Origin: Collinsella aerofaciens
GTDB taxonomy: Bacteria > Actinomycetota > Coriobacteriia > Coriobacteriales > Coriobacteriaceae
DNA length: 34,801 nucleotides
NCBI RefSeq assembly: GCF_028209885.1
Contig: NZ_JAQLEM010000025.1
Location: forward strand, 1-34,801
Direction: 5' to 3'
Positions 23,906 to 30,480 of this stretch are shown here, in pieces. The first letter of the stretch is position 1; each line of letters starts with the position of its first letter. The notes under the pieces are model-generated. The model made no database searches. It saw only the letters and a program-made list of their open reading frames with translations, and was not told the DNA's origin. The translations under genes and the position numbers were made by a program.

Positions 23906-25101
23906 GCCGCGTAAGCTCCCTTGTCAGAGATGGCGTAGTGACGGGCAGAGCCCTCGCCCAGCCAGCCGTTCATCTTGGTAATGAAGGTGTCGACCAGGTC
24001 GAGCGGCACGAAGGCCTGGATGGTGCCACCAAAGCCGCCACCGTGGATACGGACGGCGCCGCGGCCGTCGAGCACGTGCTCGGCCAGCGCCAGGGCATAC
24101 ATGGAAGGCTGCTCGGAGCCCAGCTTGGCAACGACATTCTGCAGGTACATGGCAGAGCTGGCGCCGGACTCGCGCGTCAGGACCAGGAACTGGTCGATGT
24201 CGCCGGCGTTCAGGGCCGCCCAGCGCTTGTCGACCAAGCCGTTCTCGTACCAGTAGTGAACGGCGCGCAGGCAGGCGCGGTCGCCCAGCTTGGCGCGCAG
24301 CTCGGGGAGTTTGGCGTCAAAGTCGGCAGCGTCGACCTCGCACAGGCGTGCCTTGCCAAACTCGGCGGCGACGTCCTGCATCTCGCGCGGAACGGCGGCG
24401 TAGTCGTCGGTAGCGGCCACGTGATCGGCACCGACCTTAACGAGCACGAGCGCATAGCCGTGATCCTCAAAGTTGAGCTCGAGCTTCTGGGTTTTAGGCT
24501 GAGCCTGGTCCTCAAAGTCCATGTAGGCAAGGCCGCCCAGGCACACGGCGGCCTGGTCCATCAGACCGCAGGGCTTGCCGTAATAGTTGTTCTCGGTGCG
24601 CTGGCTCATCTGGGCGAGCACGACGGGCTCGATGGCGGGTGCGCCCCAGAGGGTTTCCATGGCACGACCGTACGCGGCCTCGACGGCGGCAGAGCTGGAA
24701 AGGCCGCCGCCCGAGGGGACGGAGCAGGTGAAGGCGAAGTCGAAGCCGTGGGGCTCAACGCCCAGAGCAGCGATTTCGTGGGCCATGCCGCGGACGAGAC
24801 TTGCGGACGTGCCCTTCTCGGACGCTTGAATATCCAGCGTGTCGAGCGTGATCTCAAAGGTGGGGTAGCCCTCATCGGCAACGCGGACCTTGTTGGTGTC
24901 GGTCGCCACGGCAATGCCGTCGACGGCGACATCGAGCGAGCCGGCGATAACGTGGCCACCCTCGTGGTCGGTGTGGTTGCCACTGATTTCGGAACGGCCG
25001 GGCGCGTGCACGTAGAGCACCTGGCGGTCGCCGATGGGGCCAAACTCCTCCTCAAACAGCTTGGTGAGCGTGGCGAGTGTCTTTTCGTCGGGGGTGGTCA
25101 T
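23896..25101 (-). CDS. galK: Galactokinase
   Basis: A 401-residue GHMP-family kinase making galactose 1-phosphate. The galactokinase signature appears as GRSEISGNHTDHEGG near residue 36. The ATP-binding GHMP motif is VPSGGGLSSSAAVEAAYG, and the third motif is GGGFGGTIQAFVP. The start is ATG 25101, with AAAGGA nine bases upstream, instead of a longer in-frame ATG. It overlaps galT by a stop-start junction. Its promoter region carries two LacI4-type operators and the 21-bp direct repeat, so it is likely controlled with lacI4. Confidence 0.93.
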   Translation of the reverse strand: MTTPDEKTLATLTKLFEEEFGPIGDRQVLYVHAPGRSEISGNHTDHEGGHVIAGSLDVAVDGIAVATDTNKVRVADEGYPTFEITLDTLDIQASEKGTSASLVRGMAHEIAALGVEPHGFDFAFTCSVPSGGGLSSSAAVEAAYGRAMETLWGAPAIEPVVLAQMSQRTENNYYGKPCGLMDQAAVCLGGLAYMDFEDQAQPKTQKLELNFEDHGYALVLVKVGADHVAATDDYAAVPREMQDVAAEFGKARLCEVDAADFDAKLPELRAKLGDRACLRAVHYWYENGLVDKRWAALNAGDIDQFLVLTRESGASSAMYLQNVVAKLGSEQPSMYALALAEHVLDGRGAVRIHGGGFGGTIQAFVPLDLVDTFITKMNGWLGEGSARHYAISDKGAYAAWL

Positions 25102-25141
25102 GGGAGTCCTTTCCTTGGCGCGCACGGATGAGTTTTGCGTC

Positions 25142-25227
25142 GTTATGAGTACGTTAACAACTTGAAGCGGCATGAACCAAGTGTTCTCGACACCGCACGT
25201 TACGGGCTATGTTAACGTACTCATAAC
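25142..25227. promoter_or_regulatory. LacI4 operator pair, 18-bp perfect inverted copies
   Basis: gttatgagtacgttaaca at 25142-25159 recurs exactly inverted at 25210-25227, 50 bp between. The pair brackets the probable galK promoter. LacI4 is the natural binder. Confidence 0.8.
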
Positions 25228-25260
25228 ACATCGCTTGTCACTTTTTGAGAATCTGGTAAT

Positions 25261-25285
25261 CGGTCGATATTCGGCCGTGAACGGT
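25261..25285 (-). promoter_or_regulatory. 21-bp-spaced ACCG direct repeat at galK/lacI4
   Basis: CGGT cores at 25261 and 25282 are 21 bp apart, the latter in CGTGAACGGT, which is identical to the inverse of the lacF copy. The interior GGTCGATATT is shared with the lacE1/lacI1 copy. Confidence 0.68.
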
Positions 25286-25333
25286 AGTGCCGTATGGACT
25301 TATAAAGCAGAAGAGATGCAGATAGAAAAAGTA

Positions 25334-25346
25334 GAGTACGTTAACA
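25334..25346. promoter_or_regulatory. Third LacI4 operator core
   Basis: gagtacgttaaca repeats 13 bases of the two operators on the galK side. It lies about 95 bp before lacI4, suitable for self-repression. Confidence 0.65.
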
Positions 25347-25439
25347 TGCGTCCGACGATAGCGGGCCTCGGCGCGGGACGTGTTTCTGCCCGGGCCGACA
25401 TTCACGCTATTCAGATCTCGCAAGAGCGAAGGTGATTTT

Positions 25440-26471
25440 GTGGCAAGGCGCCCGTCCAACGATACAGGCACGCGTCCGGTCTCCATGGCCGACGTCGCCC
25501 GCGCTGCTGGCGTTTCGCAGCAGACGGTTTCGCGCGTCGCCAACGGCTTGCCCAACGTGAACGAGCAGACGCGCCAGCGCGTGCAGGCCGCCATGCAAGA
25601 GCTCGGCTTTCGTCCGAGTTATGCCGGTCGCTCGCTGCGCGACGGCCGTTACCATTCGGTCGGCCTGTGCGTCAACGATGTCACCAAGTTCGGCAACCTC
25701 TCAATGATCGACGGCATCGCCAGCGCTGCTCGCGAGCATAATTGCGCCATCACGCTGGTCGAGATGTCCAAGACCGAGGAGTTTTCGCTTGCCGAGGCCA
25801 CGCGTCGTATGGCCGCATTGCCCGTGGACGGCATCATTATCGGCATGAGTCGCATGGCGCCTGATTTTGAGACGTTTGATCCACTGCCGGGCATTGGTAC
25901 GGTCATCGTTACCATGTACGCGCATCCGCGGGTGACCACGGTCGATTCCGACCATTACGGCTGCTCGCTATTGCTTATGGATCACCTGTTTGAGCTGGGG
26001 CACGAGCAAATTCGCTATATTGGCGGCCCGTCGTTCTCGGTTGACGAACAATTTCGTCGTGCCGGTTGGCAGGATGCACTCGAGCGTAAACACATTGAGC
26101 CGGCAGAGCCGCTCGAGGGCGACTGGTCTGCCAACAGCGGTTACGAGGCCGGTAGGTATCTGGCCGAACACGACCGCACCATGACGGCGATTTACGCGGC
26201 AAACGATCAGATGGCAAATGGCGCAATTGCAGCGCTGCGCGATAGCGGCTTGCGCGTGCCCGAGGACGTAAGCGTGGTGGGCGTCGATGACTCGCTCGAC
26301 GACTTTGTCGCGCATAATGAGCTCACGACCGTGCGATTCGATCTACATCAGCGCGGACGCGAGGTATTCGAGCATGCGGTTCCCGAGGCGGGTACGGCGG
26401 GCAAAACTGTTGCCATTCGTATTCCCGGCCGGCTCATCATTCGACATAGCACGGCGATACCGCGAGCATAG
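25440..26471 (+). CDS. LacI-family transcriptional regulator 4 (GalR-like role)
   Basis: A 343-residue LacI/GalR regulator from GTG 25440, with AAGGTG five to seven bases upstream. The helix-turn-helix is VSMADVARAAGVSQQTVSRVANGLPNV, with Gln-Gln at the specificity positions. The ligand domain includes YHSVGLCVNDVTKFGN, DGIIIGMSRMAPDFETFDPLPG and VDDSLDDFVAHNELTTVRFD. It is divergent from galK-galT, with three matching operators between, so the galactokinase operon and its own gene are the probable targets. The inducer may be galactose or a derivative (inference). Confidence 0.9.
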   Translation: MARRPSNDTGTRPVSMADVARAAGVSQQTVSRVANGLPNVNEQTRQRVQAAMQELGFRPSYAGRSLRDGRYHSVGLCVNDVTKFGNLSMIDGIASAAREHNCAITLVEMSKTEEFSLAEATRRMAALPVDGIIIGMSRMAPDFETFDPLPGIGTVIVTMYAHPRVTTVDSDHYGCSLLLMDHLFELGHEQIRYIGGPSFSVDEQFRRAGWQDALERKHIEPAEPLEGDWSANSGYEAGRYLAEHDRTMTAIYAANDQMANGAIAALRDSGLRVPEDVSVVGVDDSLDDFVAHNELTTVRFDLHQRGREVFEHAVPEAGTAGKTVAIRIPGRLIIRHSTAIPRA

Positions 26472-26600
26472 TTTGTGCAGGTAAACGGCGGTATATTCTG
26501 CCTCAAAAACAATCGGTAAGGATGACGGCAGATAACAGTTGGGATGCTGCCGAGTGTTATGATAGACGGGCTCTTTTGTCTATCTAGGAGGCTTTGCCTG

Positions 26601-27761
26601 ATGGAGATCACCAAGGATATCCGCTACATTGGCGTCGACGATCACGACATTGACCTGTTTGAGGGCCAGTACGACGTGTCCGAGAACGGCATGGCATATA
26701 ACAGCTATGTTATCTTGGGCGATAAAATCGCTGTCGCCGATTCGGTCGACGGCGGTTTTGTTGACGAGTGGCTCGGCAACCTCGAGGCCGTGCTCGATGG
26801 CCGTACGCCCGACTACCTGGTCGTCCATCACATGGAGCCCGATCACTCCGCCGGCATCGCCGCCTTTATGGAGCGCTATCCCCAGGCCCAGATTGTGGCT
26901 AGCATGGGTGCCTTCCGCATGATGGTCAACTACTTTGGCACCGACTACCCCGAGCGCAAGATGGTCGTCAAAGAGGGCGATGTGCTCGACCTGGGCGGCC
27001 ACAGCCTGACCTTTATCGGCGCCCCCAACGTTCACTGGCCCGAGGTGATCTTCTCCTACGAGTCCACCGACAAGGTGCTCTTTAGTGCCGACGGCTTTGG
27101 CAAGTTTGGCGCCAACGACGTCGAGGATCCCGAGGGTTGGGCTTGCGAGGCTCGCCGCTACTACTTTGGCATCGTCGGTAAGTTCGGCAAGTTCGTGCAG
27201 GCCGTGCTCAAGAAGGCCGCCGATCTGGATATCCAGATCATCTGCCCGCTCCATGGTCCTGTGCTGACCGAGAACCTGGGCTACTACCTCGACACTTACA
27301 ACACCTGGTCGAGCTACCAGCCCGAGGACGAGGGCATCACGATCGCCTATGCGAGTGTGTATGGCCATCTGAAGGCTGCCGTCGAGGAGCTCGCATCTGC
27401 GCTCGAGGCTCGCGGCCAGAAGGTCTCCGTCTTTGATCTGGCTCGCGACGACATGGCCGAGGCCGTTGAGGATGCGTTCCGCTACGACCGTCTGGTGCTC
27501 GCCTCCATTACCTATCAGGGCGAGATCTTCCCGTGCATGAGCGCCTTTATCCACACGCTCGCCGAGCATGCCTACCAGAACCGTACCGTGGCGCTTGTCG
27601 AGTCCGGTTCCTGGGCGCCCGCTGCCGCCAAGGTTATGACCAAGGAGCTCGAGGGTATGAAGGACATCACCCTGACGCAGAACAAGGTGACTGTGCTGGG
27701 CTCGCTCAACGAAGCCTCGCGCGCTCAGATCGAGGCCCTCGCCGACGAGCTTTCCAAGTAG
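26601..27761 (+). CDS. Flavodiiron protein (A-type flavoprotein)
   Basis: A 386-residue cytoplasmic flavodiiron protein, which reduces oxygen to water or NO to N2O in anaerobes. The N-terminal metallo-beta-lactamase-like domain has the di-iron ligands HMEPDH at 77-82, NVHWPEV further on, and PLHGP near 225. The C-terminal flavodoxin-like domain starts at about residue 250 with ITIAYASVYGHLKAAVEEL. No rubredoxin domain is attached. ATG 26601 has AGGAGG nine bases before. Its upstream region lacks a 21-bp-spaced ACCG pair, so it appears independent of the lac/gal control. It fits a strict anaerobe's oxygen defence. Confidence 0.93.
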   Translation: MEITKDIRYIGVDDHDIDLFEGQYDVSENGMAYNSYVILGDKIAVADSVDGGFVDEWLGNLEAVLDGRTPDYLVVHHMEPDHSAGIAAFMERYPQAQIVASMGAFRMMVNYFGTDYPERKMVVKEGDVLDLGGHSLTFIGAPNVHWPEVIFSYESTDKVLFSADGFGKFGANDVEDPEGWACEARRYYFGIVGKFGKFVQAVLKKAADLDIQIICPLHGPVLTENLGYYLDTYNTWSSYQPEDEGITIAYASVYGHLKAAVEELASALEARGQKVSVFDLARDDMAEAVEDAFRYDRLVLASITYQGEIFPCMSAFIHTLAEHAYQNRTVALVESGSWAPAAAKVMTKELEGMKDITLTQNKVTVLGSLNEASRAQIEALADELSK

Positions 27762-27794
27762 CGACACATTCACTTCTGATGCTCAACCATCACA

Positions 27795-27838
27795 ACCACC
27801 ACAAAGGGGGACAGGCACCTTTGTGGTGGTTTTTGTTT
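27795..27838. terminator. Bidirectional terminator after the flavodiiron gene
   Basis: ACCACCACAAAGG pairs with CCTTTGTGGTGGT around a GGGGACAGGCA-type loop, with TTTTGTTT after it. It also serves the convergent deoR-type gene. Confidence 0.88.
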
Positions 27839-28640
27839 AAGCGCCGGCGATGACGAGGGCTGGACGTGAGCTGTCAGTGGCCTCGGCGATCGAGGTGGCG
27901 ACGGCATGGTCGGGGTCACGGTCCATCACGATGGAGTCGACATCGGCAAGCTCGGCAAAGCGGTACATGCCGCGTCCGTTAACCTTGCTGGCGTCCATGA
28001 GGGCGACGCTTTGATGGGCCGCGGTGATCATAGCCGTTTTGGTCTCGGCCATCTGGGGAAAGTCGGTCGTAAAGCCGCAGCTGGGGACAAAGGCGCCGGG
28101 GCACATGACGGCCAGATCGGCATGGACCATTTGGAGCGCCTGCATAGTGAGCGGTCCGTACAAATAACGATGGCCTTTGCGCAGCGCCCCGCCCAGCATG
28201 ACGACATCGACTGAGGGCATGCTCTCGTCGATGTAATCGGCAATGGTAATGTCGGCCGTGATGACGGTGATACCGTCGCGCTGATCGAGGAGCCGGACGA
28301 ACTCGAGCGCCGTGGTGCCCGAGTCGACGAGCAGCGTGTCGCCGTCATTGACGAGCTCGATGGCGCTTTGCGCGATGGCTTGCTTGGCGGCGACGTTGAC
28401 ATTGATGCGGCGATCCTGCGTGGAGACGGTCAGGCGTTTGTGGAGCGAGACGGCACCGCCGTGCGTGCGGCGCAGCTTGCCTGCTTCGGCGAGCGCGTCC
28501 AGGTCGGCGCGGGCGGTGACGGAGGACACGCCAAAGGTCTGGGCGATTTCTGCTACCTGCACCGAGGCATTATGATCGAGTATTTCCAAAATGGCGGTAC
28601 GGCGTTCGTCGGCAAAGGCACGGTTGGTGGCTTGGGCCAT
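27837..28640 (-). CDS. DeoR-family transcriptional regulator
   Basis: A 267-residue DeoR-type repressor. The start ATG 28640 is taken because GGAG lies five bases before it; an in-frame ATG at 28697 lacks a good site. The N-terminal helix-turn-helix reads ASVQVAEIAQTFGVSSVTARADLDAL, then the family motif GKLRRTHGGAV. The effector domain includes DTLLVDSGTTALEF, VVMLGGALRKGHRYLYGP and a phosphate-sensing DASKVNGRGMYRFA. It is divergent from the aldolase gene. Sugar-phosphate control of the aldolase, perhaps with lacA and lacF, is a fair guess. It is not the same lineage as the fragment at the window's left end. Confidence 0.88.
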   Translation of the reverse strand: MAQATNRAFADERRTAILEILDHNASVQVAEIAQTFGVSSVTARADLDALAEAGKLRRTHGGAVSLHKRLTVSTQDRRINVNVAAKQAIAQSAIELVNDGDTLLVDSGTTALEFVRLLDQRDGITVITADITIADYIDESMPSVDVVMLGGALRKGHRYLYGPLTMQALQMVHADLAVMCPGAFVPSCGFTTDFPQMAETKTAMITAAHQSVALMDASKVNGRGMYRFAELADVDSIVMDRDPDHAVATSIAEATDSSRPALVIAGA

Positions 28641-28684
28641 GCTTGCTCCATTCTCGGCTAAATTTGCAGGAATTGTGTTGACTC

Positions 28685-28755
28685 TATTTTCGTTCATTTT
28701 CTTTTTGAGTAAGAAAACACCTTTCGATTACTTATCTTTTCTATAAAAGAAAGAC
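28685..28755. promoter_or_regulatory. AT-rich operator-like segment upstream of deoR
   Basis: The strand composition switches sharply to AT, with repeated TTTTC and GAAAA strings and a small inverted repeat CTTTTCTATAAAAG. DeoR-family repressors often bind such T-rich repeats, so autoregulation is possible. Confidence 0.35.
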
Positions 28756-28772
28756 GCTGAACGCCCAAAATT

Positions 28773-28784
28773 CAATATCGAACA
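28773..28784 (-). promoter_or_regulatory. 12-mer TGTTCGATATTG, inverted, between deoR and the aldolase
   Basis: Exact inverted copy of the 12-mer seen upstream of lacG2 and lacF. It lies 22 bp before the degenerate ACCG repeat. Confidence 0.4.
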
Positions 28785-28806
28785 TGTCCACTCGGCTCAT
28801 ATTCCT

Positions 28807-28831
28807 TCCGTTTACTTTTCAAAAACGACTG
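28807..28831 (+). promoter_or_regulatory. Degenerate 21-bp-spaced ACCG repeat before the aldolase gene
   Basis: TCCGTTTAC at 28807 and ACTGT at 28828 match the two halves with one change each in the core, at the correct 21-bp spacing and in the same orientation as at lacF. Confidence 0.4.
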
Positions 28832-28974
28832 TATTGACCTGCATGGGCTCAATATCTCGCACGTGCAAAGCTGCTTAATTTCATACAATGAGCGCAGCAA
28901 AACGCAAGGTAAAACGCCTTGTGAACAACTACGCCCGATGTCCAGATGCGGGCGAGGGAGAGGAGCAAACGCTC

Positions 28975-29832
28975 ATGGCACTTGTTACCACCGAAAAGAT
29001 GCTCAAGGACGCTCAGGCCGGCCACTACGCTGTTGGCGCTTTCAACGTCGAGAACCTCGAGTTTGTTATGGCCGTTCTGGCCGCTGCCGAGGAGACCAAG
29101 TCCCCCGTCATCATGCAGACCACCCCGGGCACCATCAAGACCGCTGGTCTGGACTACTTCTACGGCATGGTCAAGGCTGCCGCCGAGCGCGCTTCCGTGC
29201 CCGTCGCTCTGCACCTCGATCACGGCGATGGCTATGACCGCTGCATGCAGGCTTTCCGCACCGGCTATACCTCTGTCATGATCGACGGTTCGCACGAGTC
29301 CTTCGAGGACAACATCGCCCTGACCAAGTCCGTCGCCGACGCTGGCCGCGCCATGGGCGTGCCCGTCGAGGCCGAGCTCGGTAAGGTTGGCGGCAAGGAG
29401 GACGACGGTCCCGCGGTTGAGGGCGAGAGCCCCTACACCGATCCGGCCGAGGCCAAGGAGTTCGTCGAGCGTACCGGCTGCACCTCCCTCGCAATTGGCG
29501 TTGGCACCAGCCACGGCGTGTACACGAGCGATCCGCACATCGAGCAGTCCGTGGTCAAGGCCATCCGCGACGCCGTCGACGTGCCGCTGGTTCTGCACGG
29601 CACCTCCGGTGTGCCCGATGAGCAGGTCGCCGAGGCTGTGAAGAACGGCATCTGCAAGGTTAACTACGCCACCGAGCTGCGTCAGGCCTACACCAAGGGC
29701 TTCATGGCTTACATGGCCGAGAACCCCGCCTGCTTCGATCCCAAGAAGCCGGCCAAGGAGGGTATGCGTGAGATCACCGAGTTGGTTAAGATCCGCATGA
29801 CCAACCTTAACTCCGTGGGCAAAGCAGAGTAA
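28975..29832 (+). CDS. Class II fructose/tagatose-bisphosphate aldolase
   Basis: A 285-residue zinc-dependent aldolase splitting a ketohexose 1,6-bisphosphate to dihydroxyacetone phosphate and glyceraldehyde 3-phosphate. Motifs are GAFNVENLE, the zinc/catalytic LHLDHGDG (Asp82, His83), ELGKVGGKEDD, AIGVGTSHGVY, LHGTSGVPD and CKVNYATELR. The size and sequence style match the GatY/KbaY/Fba group; I cannot tell tagatose from fructose specificity by eye. No LacD-type class I aldolase is in the window, so this enzyme is the probable last step of the tagatose route. ATG 28975, after AGGAG, is chosen over an ATG 87 bases upstream. It is divergent from the DeoR gene. Confidence 0.88.
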   Translation: MALVTTEKMLKDAQAGHYAVGAFNVENLEFVMAVLAAAEETKSPVIMQTTPGTIKTAGLDYFYGMVKAAAERASVPVALHLDHGDGYDRCMQAFRTGYTSVMIDGSHESFEDNIALTKSVADAGRAMGVPVEAELGKVGGKEDDGPAVEGESPYTDPAEAKEFVERTGCTSLAIGVGTSHGVYTSDPHIEQSVVKAIRDAVDVPLVLHGTSGVPDEQVAEAVKNGICKVNYATELRQAYTKGFMAYMAENPACFDPKKPAKEGMREITELVKIRMTNLNSVGKAE

Positions 29833-29865
29833 CAGCAAGGGTACTCCGACTCGCTACATATCCCG

Positions 29866-29990
29866 GGGAGGGACGAGGGCTTAGTTCCCCAATCGCCCTC
29901 GGGCATGCAAAAAGCCTCGCTGCGCACTTCGTGCGGCGAGGCTTTTTGCCCCCTGCGGAAAGATTGGGGAACTAAGCCCTCGTCCCTCCC
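29866..29990. repeat. 29-bp perfect inverted repeat bracketing a terminator hairpin
   Basis: The 29 bases at 29866-29894 are repeated exactly in inverse at 29962-29990. Between them, 29906-29949 is a strong terminator hairpin (GCAAAAAGCCTCGC with GCGAGGCTTTTTGC). The whole is about 125 bp. It may be only an elaborate terminator for the aldolase, or a small mobile element with terminal inverted repeats. No target duplication is evident at the edges. Confidence 0.8.
29906..29949. terminator. Terminator of the aldolase gene
   Basis: A 14-bp perfect outer stem with a T-run built into the descending arm, plus an inner TGCGCACTTCGTGCG hairpin. It works on both strands. Confidence 0.85.
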
Positions 29991-30480
29991 AGGTTGACCT
30001 ACTCGAGGTCGTCGCCCTTGTGGCGTTAGAGCGGAAAAAATCGGAGCGTTAGGGCTTCTTTGCTGATGGGGGATTAGTATGCCCGGGCTTGGTTGGGGAA
30101 TGACTTGTTTAGGGATGCTTGGAGCTTTTCGAACGATGCTCGCAAGTTGTGGCTCTGGTCGGTTGAGCGTTTTGGCTGCGAGGTGGGGGAGTCGAGGAGG
30201 CCGTTTCTCTGTGTCGGGGGGAAGGAGAAAAGGTCTGCATGTTTTAGGGATGGCTGCTGTGCTGCGTCGTTGGAAGAATGCATGCTTATGCGGCCTCCTC
30301 GATGTCCACCAAAAGGTTGCGCACGGGGTGTGCTGCTAGGTCCCGTGCGTTGGCAGTATTATGCCGCGGCTGCTGCAAAGAAGCGCTAAAGAAAGGCTTA
30401 ACCTGGTTTGATGTTACGATGAAACTGCAGGTCAGAGGTATCGAGTAACACTCTTGAAAGGTTTTGAGCTTAAGGGCTTT
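29991..30480. other. Stretch with no supportable gene
   Basis: About 490 bp. Short open frames exist on both strands (30093-30389 +, 30074-30283 -), but their products are low-complexity or cysteine/arginine-rich, lack ribosome sites and resemble nothing I know. A 12-bp inverted repeat TCGAGGAGGCCG (30192-30203 and 30291-30302) and a small hairpin GCGCACGGG/CCCGTGCGT (30319-30350) are present. It could be a decayed gene. Confidence 0.4.

Noticed and set aside
23938..25131. 397-residue + strand frame over galK
   Set aside because: Shadow of galactokinase, lacking recognisable motifs.
26480..26517. 21-bp ACCG direct repeat upstream of the flavodiiron gene
   Set aside because: GGTAAACGGC and ATCGGTAAG are present, but the cores are 25-28 bp apart, so the spacing rule fails.
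26580..27773. 397-residue minus frame over the flavodiiron gene
   Set aside because: Shadow frame; the + strand has the di-iron ligands and an AGGAGG start.
30074..30389. Small genes between the aldolase and Nudix-Vsr
   Set aside because: Frames on both strands lack ribosome sites and have low-complexity products. Kept as an unassigned stretch only.
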